Shown here: piece by piece, positions 1 to 9,360 of the stretch
How the letters are laid out: each line of letters begins with the position of its first letter
Numbering within the stretch: the first letter of the stretch is position 1
NCBI GenBank assembly: GCA_031550085.1
Contig: JAVBOY010000015.1
Coordinates: 58,918 to 122,917, forward strand
DNA: 64,000 nucleotides
Direction: 5' to 3'
Origin: UBA4417 sp031550085
GTDB lineage: Bacteria > Bacteroidota > Bacteroidia > Bacteroidales > UBA4417
Made by a program: the position numbers and the translations under genes
Notes under the pieces: generated by a model
Databases searched by the model: none
What the model was told of the DNA's origin: nothing
Seen by the model: only the letters and a program-made list of their open reading frames with translations

Positions 1-1081
1 GATTTTGTTGGTTCAACAGGTCAATTGCAATAGCCAAAGATTCCAAATCGCTGTTATAACTGTCATTTATAATGGTGCAGTTGTTTTTCCCTTCTTTCAT
101 TTCAAGGCGCATTGCAATCGGTTGGAGTTCCGCCATCCGACTGGAAATGAAATCATTCGAGAAGCCTAACAAAAGCAAAGTGGCCCAACAATGCGTTGCA
201 TTTTCAACGGAAGCTTCGTCGGTAAACGGAATTTTCATGGAAATTTGACTTCCGTTAAACCGGGCATCAAGGATTGTTTCTGTTCCGTTGAAATGGGCTT
301 TAATCAGTTGCAGGTTGCTTTGTAAAGAATACCCCCAGGAAAAAACAGGGATCTTTTTTTTCGCGTTTTGGATGAATTCCGCGATCCATGGATGATCGGA
401 ACAATAAATCAAGGTTTCAACATCCGAAAAAAGTTGCATTTTCTCGGAAATTTTTTGCGTCATGCTTTCAAATCCTTCGTCATGAGCATGTCCGATGTTT
501 GTGAAAATCCCGATTGTCGGTTCAATGATCCGCTGTAAGTTTCGCATTTCATGAGGTTGCGAAATTCCCGCCTCAAAAATTCCAATTTCATGTCCGGCAT
601 CCATTTTCCAAACAGAAAGGGGTACTCCGATTTGCGAATTGTAACTTTTGGGGTTTCGAATCACTTTTTTGACCGGGCACAGCATCTGAAAAAGCCATTC
701 TTTCACAATGGTTTTACCATTGCTCCCTGTGATGCCGATAACGGGTATCTGAAACTGTTTGCGATGAACAGTGGCCAAATGTTGTAATGCAGCCAACGTA
801 TCGTCGACCCGCAGCACATTCACATCATCGTAGGGGAATAAAATTTCAGGCTGTGTTTGCACCACAAAATTGCGGATTCCTTTTTGATAGGCTTCAAGGA
901 GGTATCTTGCTCCGTCGTTGCGGAAAGTTTTTATCGCAAAAAACAAATCGCCCAGTTGCAATCCCACTTTGCGGCTGTCGGTGACCAGATTGGTTATCCG
1001 GCAATCTTTATTTGCCGATTTTTTAAAGTCTCCTTTAATAATCGCCGCAATTTGCGCTATGGTATAATTTGTTTCCTGCAT
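1..1081 (-). CDS. murF: MurF-type D-alanyl-D-alanine-adding ligase, probably the N-terminal part of a MurF-alanine racemase fusion (partial)
   Basis: The enzyme adds D-Ala-D-Ala to UDP-MurNAc-tripeptide with ATP in cytoplasmic peptidoglycan precursor synthesis. The frame opens at ATG (MQETNYTIAQIA) and runs off the left edge, giving 360 residues. Visible are an N-terminal MurF-like domain (TDSRKVG, DLFFAI), the ATP loop GITGSNGKT, the segment NPKSYNSQIGVPLSVW, EAGISQPHEM, and the start of the C-terminal domain (INDSYNSDLES). Stand-alone MurF proteins usually have a different segment after the P-loop. The KSYNSQIGVPLS form is what I associate with Bacteroidetes proteins fused to alanine racemase, so a racemase domain is expected beyond the edge. 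The MurF call is firm; the fusion is inference. Confidence 0.85.
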   Translation of the reverse strand, partial: MQETNYTIAQIAAIIKGDFKKSANKDCRITNLVTDSRKVGLQLGDLFFAIKTFRNDGARYLLEAYQKGIRNFVVQTQPEILFPYDDVNVLRVDDTLAALQHLATVHRKQFQIPVIGITGSNGKTIVKEWLFQMLCPVKKVIRNPKSYNSQIGVPLSVWKMDAGHEIGIFEAGISQPHEMRNLQRIIEPTIGIFTNIGHAHDEGFESMTQKISEKMQLFSDVETLIYCSDHPWIAEFIQNAKKKIPVFSWGYSLQSNLQLIKAHFNGTETILDARFNGSQISMKIPFTDEASVENATHCWATLLLLGFSNDFISSRMAELQPIAMRLEMKEGKNNCTIINDSYNSDLESLAIAIDLLNQQN

Positions 1082-1179
1082 CTTCTTTTAAAACATGAGC
1101 TTTTTGCAATCAAACTCAATTATTGTTGCTCCATTCAATAACAAAAAAACAGCTTGGCATGGTATGCGCTGGCGTTTTT

Positions 1180-2106
1180 TTATTTTTCCACTTTGGTTGC
1201 CAGAGATTTAAATCCTTTGCCCAATATCTCATAAGAATCCAACACAGCAATAAAAGCTTCCGGATCAATTTCGTGGATGTATTCCTGCAACATGGAAAGC
1301 TCGCGGGGCGATACCACCGTAAAAATAATTTTTTTCTCCGCCTGGCTATACATTCCTTCTCCTTGCAAAAAAGTACCGCCCCGCTGAATTTTGTATACCA
1401 ACCGCTCCCGGATTTCTTCATACTTCTCGGAAACGATAAACAATGTTTTTTCGTATGAAAAGCCATGCAGAGCGGTGTCAATCACCTTGCCCATCACATA
1501 AATGGTAATCCAGCTATACAAAGGGACCTGCCAGTCGGCAAAAGCCACAAACCCGATAATTACAATGCAAGCATCGACAATCATCATCATTTGCCCGATC
1601 GGGCGGCTTAAGAATTTTGACAAAAGCATGGCAATAACATCGCTTCCGCCGCTTGTGGCTTTGGCTTTGAAGGTCATGGCCACTCCCAACCCAATCAATA
1701 ATCCGCCGAAAATGCATGAGACCAGCACATCCTTTACCAAAGGGGTATCCCCATTATAATATTGTATCAAATCGACATAAACGGAAGTTAAAATAAAGGC
1801 AGTTACCGTTTTGGCGCCGAACTTGGGTCCCAAGATCCGGGTTCCGATAATTGTAAGCGGTATATTGAAACACAACGCTGTAATCCCCAAAGGCAATCCC
1901 TCGGGCGCCCAGGAAAAGACTCCTTTCGACAAATGGTGAATCACAATGGAAATGCCGTAAATACCGCCGGGTACAATTTTATTCGGGTTTACAAACAGGA
2001 CATATCCCAACGATATCAGAAAAGTTCCTACAACGACCAACAAATAATCGCTAAACCAGCGGGCTGAGAATATTTTTTCACTCTTTAATAAAATGGAAGG
2101 AGCCAT
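1180..2106 (-). CDS. YitT family membrane protein
   Basis: A predicted inner-membrane protein of 308 residues. The N-terminal two thirds hold about five or six hydrophobic segments with the glycine-rich pattern of the YitT family (NPNKIVPGGIYGISIVIHHL, KATSGGSDVIAMLLSKF). The soluble C-terminal part (about the last 90 residues, MYSQAEKKIIFTVVSPREL) fits the DUF2179 domain. The family has no established substrate. The start chosen is the ATG giving MAPSILL; a TTG three codons upstream is less likely. It is transcribed away from porP and lies about 100 bases beyond murF in the same direction, so shared transcription with murF is possible. Confidence 0.85.
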   Translation of the reverse strand: MAPSILLKSEKIFSARWFSDYLLVVVGTFLISLGYVLFVNPNKIVPGGIYGISIVIHHLSKGVFSWAPEGLPLGITALCFNIPLTIIGTRILGPKFGAKTVTAFILTSVYVDLIQYYNGDTPLVKDVLVSCIFGGLLIGLGVAMTFKAKATSGGSDVIAMLLSKFLSRPIGQMMMIVDACIVIIGFVAFADWQVPLYSWITIYVMGKVIDTALHGFSYEKTLFIVSEKYEEIRERLVYKIQRGGTFLQGEGMYSQAEKKIIFTVVSPRELSMLQEYIHEIDPEAFIAVLDSYEILGKGFKSLATKVEK

Positions 2107-2310
2107 CGGACACAATAAGTAAAGTCAAAATACAGTTATAAATTTTGCTTCCAACGAGTAAGAATTAGTTTGAATCGGTTGCAAATATCCAAAAAAAAAA
2201 GACCCTAAGCGAAGGATCTGGATAAAAATACAAAGCATTTTTACACTTCGAAAATGGTGTGAAGGGATTATCATTAAAAAAAATATTTCAAAACATTATT
2301 TTCAATTATC

Positions 2311-2341
2311 TTGTTTATCTGGTTTGCAATTAATACTTTTG
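2311..2341 (+). promoter_or_regulatory. Bacteroidetes-type promoter of porP
   Basis: TTG at the left end and TACTTTTG (2334-2341) are separated by 20 bases, matching the -33/-7 pattern of the Bacteroidetes primary sigma factor. Transcription would start near 2348. This excludes start codons further upstream and supports the ATG at 2393. Confidence 0.65.
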
Positions 2342-2392
2342 CGAGTTCGAAACATGTTATACTTTTTTCAAAAATTACTTTTGGCGATATTT

Positions 2393-3367
2393 ATGCGGCA
2401 ACGGGTACTTTGTCTTAAAATATTTCTTTTCATTCTTTCCGTAATCCCGCTCGGAAAATTACAAAGCCTGTTTGCGCAGCAAGAACCCCATTTTACCCAA
2501 AACATGTTCAATTATTCGTTCATCAATCCGGGACATTACGGCTTATCAGATGCAATCTGTGTCACGGGACTCTACCGGGAGCAATGGGTCGGTTTTAAAG
2601 ACGAAGATGGGAATAATGTAAGACCGAGGACCTTGGCCGTCACCCTTGATTCTCCGATCCGGGTTTTACATGGCGGTGTCGGCCTGGCAATTCTTCAGGA
2701 TCAATTGGCTTTTTTCAAAGACGTTGGCGTCCGGTTGGGATACTCTTACCATCTTCCCATTGGCAGCGGAAAACTTGGAATCGGTGCGAATGTGAGTTTT
2801 TTGAGTAAAAGTACCGACTTTTCGAAATTTATCCCGGTGGATGAAGGTGATCCATCCATAGCTAGTGGTACTGCAAAAGGAATCATGTTTACTGATTTTT
2901 CCATCGGGGCTTTTTACAACGCACAAAATTTTTATGCCTCCTTTTCGTCCACGCAAATGCTTGAAACCGAAAAATCGCTGAACAATGAAGGGACAAACAA
3001 CTCGTACTACAAGTTAAGAAGGCACTTTTTTTTAGGCAGCGGTTACAGTTTCCCCTGGAAAGGAAATCCGGCCTATATGGTTACTCCATCGGCACTCTTG
3101 ACAACAGACGGTTCCAGCCTTCAGGTGGATTTCAATGCCATGCTTACCATCAACCAAAAAGTTTGGACAGGCGTCGGTTACCGTTTAAATGAGTCGGCAT
3201 CTTTGATGGTTGGCTGGATGATTAAAGACTTTGACATCGGTTACTCGTACGACATCCCAATGTCTCGCGTAGCAGTGACGGGAAGCCATGAAATAATGGT
3301 TCGTTACCGGTTTAAAATAGAACGGGAAAAAACAAAAAGTGGATACAGAAATACAAGATTTTTATAA
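2393..3367 (+). CDS. porP: PorP/SprF family T9SS outer-membrane protein
   Basis: An outer-membrane component associated with the type IX secretion system, 324 residues from the chosen ATG (MRQRVLCLK). A signal peptide of roughly 30 residues ends near SLFAQ. The mature N-terminus, with FTQNMFN and NPGHYG, is the family signature. The rest alternates short beta-strand-like segments and glycines and ends in an arginine/aromatic strand, as in OmpA-like barrels. The frame is open further upstream, but the promoter's -7 box ends at 2341, so a start near 2324 would lie before the transcript. The gldK-N genes follow on the same strand, the order known for porPKLMN in Porphyromonas. Confidence 0.9.
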   Translation: MRQRVLCLKIFLFILSVIPLGKLQSLFAQQEPHFTQNMFNYSFINPGHYGLSDAICVTGLYREQWVGFKDEDGNNVRPRTLAVTLDSPIRVLHGGVGLAILQDQLAFFKDVGVRLGYSYHLPIGSGKLGIGANVSFLSKSTDFSKFIPVDEGDPSIASGTAKGIMFTDFSIGAFYNAQNFYASFSSTQMLETEKSLNNEGTNNSYYKLRRHFFLGSGYSFPWKGNPAYMVTPSALLTTDGSSLQVDFNAMLTINQKVWTGVGYRLNESASLMVGWMIKDFDIGYSYDIPMSRVAVTGSHEIMVRYRFKIEREKTKSGYRNTRFL

Positions 3368-3372
3368 TAATA

Positions 3373-3402
3373 TTGTCCAGGTTTCTATTTTTTTTATATT
3401 TG
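3373..3402 (+). promoter_or_regulatory. Promoter of the gldKLMN operon
   Basis: TTG and TATATTTG (3395-3402) are 19 bases apart. The start would be near 3409, which gives gldK a leader of about 195 bases and lets gldKLMN be expressed separately from porP. I see no clear hairpin terminator between porP and this promoter. Confidence 0.5.
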
Positions 3403-3605
3403 CGGCGGATTAAAAAAAGTTAAATTCTGGACAAGTAATTTATATAAATGTTGGTATCCTGTAAAATAAAGAAAGCTACTTGACGTTATTTTTTACCAAG
3501 CTAGTTCATTGAAATAAAACATATAGCCCTCAAATGGAGCGAATTACTTTCGCGGCCATACTGAATTACACAAACTTAACTTGAAAGCAAATAAAATATT
3601 TTGAA

Positions 3606-4970
3606 ATGAAAAAATTGCTTTTTTTGTCTTTTGCGACAATGCTTATCATTAGTAGTTGCCAGAACAATGGTAACGGACAATTAACCGGCGTTCAAAACAG
3701 AGAACGTTTTAGTCAGCCCGACCCATATGAAATGGCCTACGTGCCTATGGGAAGTTATGTGATGGGAGCAGGAGATCAGGATATTACCTATGCCCAATTA
3801 AATGCTCCACGGACCATCACCATATCGGCTTTTTGGATGGATGAGGCAGAAATCACAAACAACAAATACCGGCAATTTGTCTATTGGGTTCGCGACTCCA
3901 TTGCCCGGAGGTTGGCCGGAGATATAAGACCCGATGATTTCCTCGTCAGTGAAAACACAAAAACAGGCGAAACTTTTGATCCTCCTTACCTGAACTGGGA
4001 AACGAAATTGAATTGGAAAGATCCGGATTTGATTGAAACGTTGGATCAAATGTACGTACCCGAGCATGAGCGGTATTTCCGCAAAAAAGATATCGATGCC
4101 CGTAAATTATTTTACGAGTATTATTATGTAGACCTTCAGGAAGCGGCCAAAAAGGACGGGGAAGGCGGCCAGCATGATTCAAAAAATGCTGCATTCGCAA
4201 ACCGTACGCAAGGTTTGAAAGACCGTTCTGTTTTTGTACACAAAGAAACAATCAATGTGTACCCCGATACGCTTTGCTGGATCAGTGATTATGCGTATAG
4301 TTACAACGAGCCGAAAGCAAAAGAATATTTCTCACATCCGGCTTTTGACCATTACCCGGTTGTCGGCGTAAACTGGAGACAAGCCAATGCATTCTGTATT
4401 TGGAGAACCCGTTTGTTGGAAGGCGCCAAAACAAAGAGAAAAACGGCTGAACCGTCCGAATTCCGCTTACCTACCGAAGCAGAATGGGAATGGGCGGCTC
4501 GTGGAGGAAATTCGCGTAGTCCGTATCCATGGGGAGGACCGTATACCACCAATGACCGGGGTTGCTATTTGGCGAATTTCAAACCGTTGCGCGGAGACTA
4601 TGCAGCTGATGGCGGAGCCTTCCCGTTAGTGGTTGGACATTATCCGGCAAATGATTTCGGCTTGTATGATATGGCCGGCAACGTATCCGAATGGTGTAGA
4701 GACGCTTATGACGAATCCGTTAGTTCCTATGCATGGGACATGAATCCTTCCTATATTTATAATGCCAAAGACGACGATCCCATTTCCTTGAAACGAAAAG
4801 TAATCCGCGGTGGATCTTGGAAAGATATTTCTTATTATTGCCAAGTAACTACCCGCCACTATGAATACCAAGACACGGCAAAATGCTATATCGGTTTCCG
4901 CTGCGTGCAAGACTTTATGGGCCGTCAACGAAACGATAATCCGTCAAAAGCTTCAAGAATTTATAATTAG
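3606..4970 (+). CDS. gldK: T9SS ring lipoprotein GldK/PorK
   Basis: A periplasmic/outer-membrane lipoprotein that forms the T9SS ring with GldN. It has 454 residues, with a lipoprotein signal ending at Cys18 (LIISSC). From about residue 43 the protein has the formylglycine-generating-enzyme-like fold typical of GldK: MAYVPMGSYVMGAGD, MDEAEITNNKYRQF, RLPTEAEWEWAARGG, DMAGNVSEWCRDAY, VIRGGSWKD and a final GFRCVQD. The region between about residues 95 and 210 is a family-specific insertion. It heads a tight operon with gldL, gldM and gldN, with gaps of about 30-45 bases. Assignment is firm from sequence and gene order together. Confidence 0.95.
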   Translation: MKKLLFLSFATMLIISSCQNNGNGQLTGVQNRERFSQPDPYEMAYVPMGSYVMGAGDQDITYAQLNAPRTITISAFWMDEAEITNNKYRQFVYWVRDSIARRLAGDIRPDDFLVSENTKTGETFDPPYLNWETKLNWKDPDLIETLDQMYVPEHERYFRKKDIDARKLFYEYYYVDLQEAAKKDGEGGQHDSKNAAFANRTQGLKDRSVFVHKETINVYPDTLCWISDYAYSYNEPKAKEYFSHPAFDHYPVVGVNWRQANAFCIWRTRLLEGAKTKRKTAEPSEFRLPTEAEWEWAARGGNSRSPYPWGGPYTTNDRGCYLANFKPLRGDYAADGGAFPLVVGHYPANDFGLYDMAGNVSEWCRDAYDESVSSYAWDMNPSYIYNAKDDDPISLKRKVIRGGSWKDISYYCQVTTRHYEYQDTAKCYIGFRCVQDFMGRQRNDNPSKASRIYN

Positions 4971-5012
4971 TAACCATAAAAAATAGTAACTACCTTTTAA
5001 AATTGACCAGAT

Positions 5013-6059
5013 ATGAGCGTTTTAAGCGTTTTAAGCAGTAAGCCGTACAAAAGATTTATGTCGATGCTCTACGGATTAGGTGCATCAGTAGTAATCATTG
5101 GAGCCCTTTTCAAAATCGTTCACATCGAAGGGGCAAATCAAATGTTATTTATTGGATTGATCACCGAAGCTGTTATTTTCTTCTTCTCCGCATTCGAACC
5201 CCCTCATGTTGAACCCGATTGGAGTTTAGTATATCCGGAACTATCCGGGATGTACCATTCTGAAGGAGAAATAAAAGCAGGCGGACGTAAAAAAGCTGGC
5301 GCTCCGAATAAAACGGTTACGCAAGAATTGGATGAAATGTTGGATAAAGCAAAAATTGGCCCTGAATTAATCGAAAGCCTTGGCCAAGGAATGCGCGCCA
5401 TGAGTGAAAACGTAAAACAACTCAGCAACGTTTCCAACGCCGCACTTGCTACGGATCAATTTGTAAAGAATGTAAGCGACGCAGGTAAATCCGCTCAAGA
5501 ACTTTCCGGATCCTATAAAAAAGTTTCCGACATTTTAAATCAAGATGCTACTTCGGCAACCGACTTTTCGAATAGCATGAAAACCGTAGCTTCCTCTGCC
5601 GGAAGTTTAGCTACGGCATATACGGAAGTTGCCGGATCCATCAAGAAAGAAATGGCTGCCACCGAAAAATTCAATACAAGCATTGCATCGGCATCTGAAA
5701 CATTCGGAAAACTTGCCGAAAATTACAACAAAGCAATCGACTTAATAAACAAATCGGCTGAAAAGCTTGATTCCTCAGCAACTAGTCATAATTCCTATCA
5801 AGAACAACTACAAAAAGTTTCTAAAAACCTTTCTGCCCTGAATGCCCTTTACGAATTACAAATGAATACGGCAACACAACAAACGGAAGCTACGGAAAAA
5901 CTTCGTAAAACCGTAGATTCTTTTGTGTCGAACTTGTCTGATTCTTCTACAAACATGGCAAAATACAAAGAAGAGGTGGATAATTTAACCAAACGCGTAT
6001 CGGCATTGAACCAGGTATACGGTAACATGCTGGCAGCAATGAATTATTCTCAAAAATAA
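5013..6059 (+). CDS. gldL: T9SS motor protein GldL/PorL
   Basis: Inner-membrane partner of GldM; the two form the proton-driven motor of T9SS and gliding. It has 348 residues. Two transmembrane helices lie at about residues 17-36 and 43-61, the second containing Glu52 in the stretch ITEAVIFFF, the position where a membrane-embedded acidic residue is expected for proton flow. After residue 70 the chain is cytoplasmic, rich in Ala, Ser and Lys, with long coiled-coil-like stretches and recurring ELSGSYKKVSD/NLSALNALYE patterns. That composition is normal for the longer Bacteroidales PorL proteins. It sits between gldK and gldM. Confidence 0.95.
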   Translation: MSVLSVLSSKPYKRFMSMLYGLGASVVIIGALFKIVHIEGANQMLFIGLITEAVIFFFSAFEPPHVEPDWSLVYPELSGMYHSEGEIKAGGRKKAGAPNKTVTQELDEMLDKAKIGPELIESLGQGMRAMSENVKQLSNVSNAALATDQFVKNVSDAGKSAQELSGSYKKVSDILNQDATSATDFSNSMKTVASSAGSLATAYTEVAGSIKKEMAATEKFNTSIASASETFGKLAENYNKAIDLINKSAEKLDSSATSHNSYQEQLQKVSKNLSALNALYELQMNTATQQTEATEKLRKTVDSFVSNLSDSSTNMAKYKEEVDNLTKRVSALNQVYGNMLAAMNYSQK

Positions 6060-6101
6060 AATCATCTATCATCTTTTTTTGATATAACATAAACAGTAAT
6101 T

Positions 6102-7661
6102 ATGGCAGGATATAAAGAAACGCCTCGGCAGAAGATGATAGGTATGATGTACCTCGTACTTACCGCTTTGCTGGCATTAAATGTATCTGTAGAAATCCTG
6201 AATTCATTTGTTGTCGTAAATGAAAGCATGGAAACTACAAATGCGACATTAAACAGCAAAACAGATTTATTATATCGGCAGTTTGAGCAAGCCAATGAAC
6301 GCGACCCGGCTAAAGTCGGACCCTTTTGGACAAAGGCTCAAGAAGTTCAAAAACTATCCCAGGGAATCAAAGACTATATCACCCAAATGAAATGGGAGAT
6401 CATTGCCAAAGAAGATAAAAAAACCATTGAGGAAGCAAAAACCCTTCCTCTTTCACAAGTAGAAGCTAAGGATAAGTACGACGAATGTACCAACTACTTC
6501 TTTGGGATGTCGCAAGACGGATCGGGTGGAAAGTCAAGCGAACTAAAAAAGAAAATTGATACCTACAAACAGGCCGTGATGGATTTGCTGCCCGAGAATT
6601 CCCGTGGAAAAATCCGCCATGGATTAGATACCAAAGGCCCCTATAAAGACAAAGACGGGCTAACTCAAAACTGGGAGCAACACAACTTTTATCACACCAT
6701 TTTGGCTGCTAACGTTGTTATTTTGAATAAACTGGTTGCCGATGTTTCCAATTTGGAAGTGGATGCCGTAATGGAACTGCAAAACTCGATCTCCGCTGCC
6801 GACTTCAAAATCGACCAAGTGGATGCAACCATCGTACCCAAGAGTCAGTACGTATTTACCGGAGAAACTTTTGAGGCAGATATTTTCTTAACTGCAAAAG
6901 ATACCAAATCGACATTTACGGCAAATCTTGGCGGCCGCGGACTGGTTAGCAACATGGGTATTGCAAAATATACCGCAGTAGCGACCACACCTGGACCTGT
7001 TTCGTTAACCGGTTCGGTAAATGTAAAAGCGCCCGACGGCGAGCTCAAAAGCTATCCGATTAAAGTCGAATACATGGTTGCCCAACCTTCTGCAACCATT
7101 TCCGCAACCAAAATGAACGTTTTGTACATTGGTGTGGATAACCCGATCGAAATTTCGGCAGGCGGTATTTCCAAATCACAAATTTCAGCCGCGATTACCG
7201 GAGGAGGAAGCATTGCCCGCGAAGGTTCCGACTGGGTTGCAAAAGTCAGCCAACTTGGAAAAGTATCCATTTCAGCATCTGCAAACCTAGGCGGTAGTTC
7301 GAAATCCCTTGGTTCGCGCGAATACCGTGTAAAAAGAGTTCCGCCACCTGTTGCTTACATTGCCAATGCAACCGGGGGGCCTGTTTCCAAAGAAGTACTT
7401 TTGGCTTCAGGAGCCATTATTCCGAAAGCATCCCAGGATTTCGAGTTCGATGTAAACTTTGTAGTGACAAGTTTCTATTTTTCAACCAATGTTGCAGGAG
7501 ATTTTAAAGGAGAGCCAGTAAGCGGGAACCGCTTCAACGATAAAATACGGCAAATTATTTCTAACGCAAAAAGAGGCCAAAAGCTGATGTTTGAAGACAT
7601 TGTTGCTACCGGTCCCGGAGGAAGTCAAAAGTTAAATTCCGTAGTGCTTACAATACAATAG
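6102..7661 (+). CDS. gldM: T9SS motor shaft protein GldM/PorM
   Basis: 519 residues. A short cytoplasmic start (AGYKETPRQKMIG) leads into one transmembrane helix at about residues 14-34 (MMYLVLTALLALNVSVEIL), then a long periplasmic part. The N-terminal periplasmic domain is helical (to about residue 220); the remainder looks like successive beta-rich domains ending in FEDIVATGPGGSQKLNSVVLTI, the usual GldM C-terminus. GldM spans the periplasm and contacts the GldK/GldN ring. Length and domain order are as expected and no frame damage is seen. Confidence 0.95.
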   Translation: MAGYKETPRQKMIGMMYLVLTALLALNVSVEILNSFVVVNESMETTNATLNSKTDLLYRQFEQANERDPAKVGPFWTKAQEVQKLSQGIKDYITQMKWEIIAKEDKKTIEEAKTLPLSQVEAKDKYDECTNYFFGMSQDGSGGKSSELKKKIDTYKQAVMDLLPENSRGKIRHGLDTKGPYKDKDGLTQNWEQHNFYHTILAANVVILNKLVADVSNLEVDAVMELQNSISAADFKIDQVDATIVPKSQYVFTGETFEADIFLTAKDTKSTFTANLGGRGLVSNMGIAKYTAVATTPGPVSLTGSVNVKAPDGELKSYPIKVEYMVAQPSATISATKMNVLYIGVDNPIEISAGGISKSQISAAITGGGSIAREGSDWVAKVSQLGKVSISASANLGGSSKSLGSREYRVKRVPPPVAYIANATGGPVSKEVLLASGAIIPKASQDFEFDVNFVVTSFYFSTNVAGDFKGEPVSGNRFNDKIRQIISNAKRGQKLMFEDIVATGPGGSQKLNSVVLTIQ

Positions 7662-7694
7662 CCTATCAACCCGTTAAAAGAATTAAAAGTGATT

Positions 7695-8549
7695 ATGAAA
7701 ACCCTGAAATTGTTCGTTTTATTTGTAGTGGTATTGCTTGTTGGAAGCGCTGCCGCCCAACAAATAACCAATACGCCCCCCCGGGATGGAGCTTATGATA
7801 AAATAGCTACGCCTGAGAAAAAACCCATTGCTTACCCTTACCTCCGGCAGGCAGATGTTATGTGGGAGAAAAGGGTATGGCGGATTATCGACGTGGAGCA
7901 AAAAATGAATCAGTCGTTCTTTTATCCGGAAGTGCCGCACAATAATTGGAAGAATTTTATGACGGTCATTATCGATGCGTTAAAGGAAGGAACAATCACA
8001 GCCTACGAAGCCGGAACGCCGGGAGATGATTTCTCGGTTCCGTTGACCTATAAGGGGTTACTGGAAAAAATCGAGAAGGCGGATACACAACAACTCCAAA
8101 GGCCTTATCCTCCCTACGATTGGTACGATACAATCATTCAAAAAAAACTTAATTCTGCAGAAGTGAAGCGTTTCCGTATCAAGGAAGATATGATTTTTGA
8201 TGCACAACGTTCACAAATGATTTTCCGGATTATTGGTGTTTGTCCCGTACGCCAACGTTATTCCGATGCAGGTGAATACCGCGGTGATGAAGAACTGTTC
8301 TGGATAAATTTTGCGGAAGCCCGTCCGGTTTTTGCGAAAGCGGAAGTATTCAACCGCCAAAATTCCGCATCGAAAATGACTTACGACGACCTCTTCTGGA
8401 AACGGTTTTTCAGCAGTTATATTTACAAAATAGATAACGTGTACGACCGGCGTATCGCAGAATATGCCACCGGCATTGATATTATGCTGGAGTCGGAACG
8501 CATCAAAGAAGAACTCTTTAATTTTGAACAGAATCTTTGGGAGTACTAA
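7695..8549 (+). CDS. gldN: T9SS ring protein GldN/PorN
   Basis: Periplasmic partner of GldK in the T9SS ring, 284 residues. The ATG start gives a signal peptide MKTLKLFVLFVVVLLVGSAAAQ; a GTG two codons earlier is less likely. The mature part carries the family features VMWEKRVWRIIDVEQKMNQ near residue 60, a middle stretch with RIKEDMIFD and IIGVCPVR, and DDLFWKRFFSSYIYK near the C-terminus. It is the last gene of the operon; a hairpin terminator follows within about 30 bases. Confidence 0.95.
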   Translation: MKTLKLFVLFVVVLLVGSAAAQQITNTPPRDGAYDKIATPEKKPIAYPYLRQADVMWEKRVWRIIDVEQKMNQSFFYPEVPHNNWKNFMTVIIDALKEGTITAYEAGTPGDDFSVPLTYKGLLEKIEKADTQQLQRPYPPYDWYDTIIQKKLNSAEVKRFRIKEDMIFDAQRSQMIFRIIGVCPVRQRYSDAGEYRGDEELFWINFAEARPVFAKAEVFNRQNSASKMTYDDLFWKRFFSSYIYKIDNVYDRRIAEYATGIDIMLESERIKEELFNFEQNLWEY

Positions 8550-8575
8550 GCCTCTCGGATTTTTGAAAACTAATA

Positions 8576-8612
8576 AAAAGGCTGTAAGTACCTTCATCTT
8601 ACAGCCTTTTCT
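8576..8612 (+). terminator. Rho-independent terminator after gldN
   Basis: Perfect 9-bp stem GGCTGTAAG/CTTACAGCC with a 9-base loop, preceded by an A run and followed by TTTTCTC. Confidence 0.8.
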
Positions 8613-8711
8613 CATTCTTAGCCTCGTTCAGCCGGCGTTTAAACTTAGCTCAATTCTCTTCGATCAAGCATTTGCCTTTTCCCTCTAACTTTATGCCTTT
8701 TAAAACAAATT

Positions 8712-9347
8712 ATGGCGAAATCGAAAAATAAGTTTTACGTAGTTTGGGAAGGATTCGAACGGGGGATTTTTACCTCATGGGATGATTGCAAAAAACGGAT
8801 TGAAGGGTACCAAGGGGCCAAATACAAAGGATTTGAAACGCTGTCCGAGGCCAAACTGGCATTTTCCCGTACCTATATCGATTATTACGGAAAAACAGAA
8901 CCGACCGCAAAACAAGTTGTATTAAAGCAAAAAGTGGGCAAGCCGATTATCCCCAGTATTAGCGTGGATGCCGCTTGCAGTGGGAATCCCGGAGCATTGG
9001 AATACCGAGGGGTTTACACTCAAACCGGAAAAGAGATTTTCCGGCAAGGCCCATTCCCTTTAGGAACCGTCAATATCGGAGAGTTTCTGGCCATTGTCCA
9101 CGCATTGGCCTGGATGAAACAAAACAACCTGGACCTGCCGCTTTACAGCGATTCGGTCAATGGAATGCTATGGGTAAAATTGAAACGGGTAAACACCAAA
9201 CTGGAACGGAATGCCAAAAACGAACAACTGTTCCAATTAATCGAACGTGCTTTGGTTTGGCTGCATAACAACAGCTATTCAACTAAAATATTGAAATGGG
9301 AAACCGAAGCCTGGGGAGAAATTCCCGCTGATTTCGGGCGGAAATAA
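8712..9347 (+). CDS. rnhA: Ribonuclease H1 with N-terminal viroplasmin domain
   Basis: Degrades RNA in RNA-DNA hybrids. 211 residues. Residues 6-51 (KFYVVWEGFERGIFTSWDDC, YKGFETLSEAKLAF) form the viroplasmin/hybrid-binding domain. From residue 83 the RNase H fold carries the catalytic acidic residues Asp86 (SVDAACSGNPG), Glu124 (NIGEFLAI), Asp147 (LYSDSVNG) and Asp207 (ADFGRK). This two-domain layout is common in Bacteroidetes. The gene is convergent with aspS, only 13 bases apart. Confidence 0.95.
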   Translation: MAKSKNKFYVVWEGFERGIFTSWDDCKKRIEGYQGAKYKGFETLSEAKLAFSRTYIDYYGKTEPTAKQVVLKQKVGKPIIPSISVDAACSGNPGALEYRGVYTQTGKEIFRQGPFPLGTVNIGEFLAIVHALAWMKQNNLDLPLYSDSVNGMLWVKLKRVNTKLERNAKNEQLFQLIERALVWLHNNSYSTKILKWETEAWGEIPADFGRK

Positions 9348-9360
9348 AGTCTTTCCCTTC

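Noticed and set aside
3606..4970. Formylglycine-generating enzyme activity for GldK
   Set aside because: The fold is shared, but the gene context (gldL, gldM, gldN) and lipoprotein signal identify the structural T9SS subunit; enzymatic activity is not claimed.
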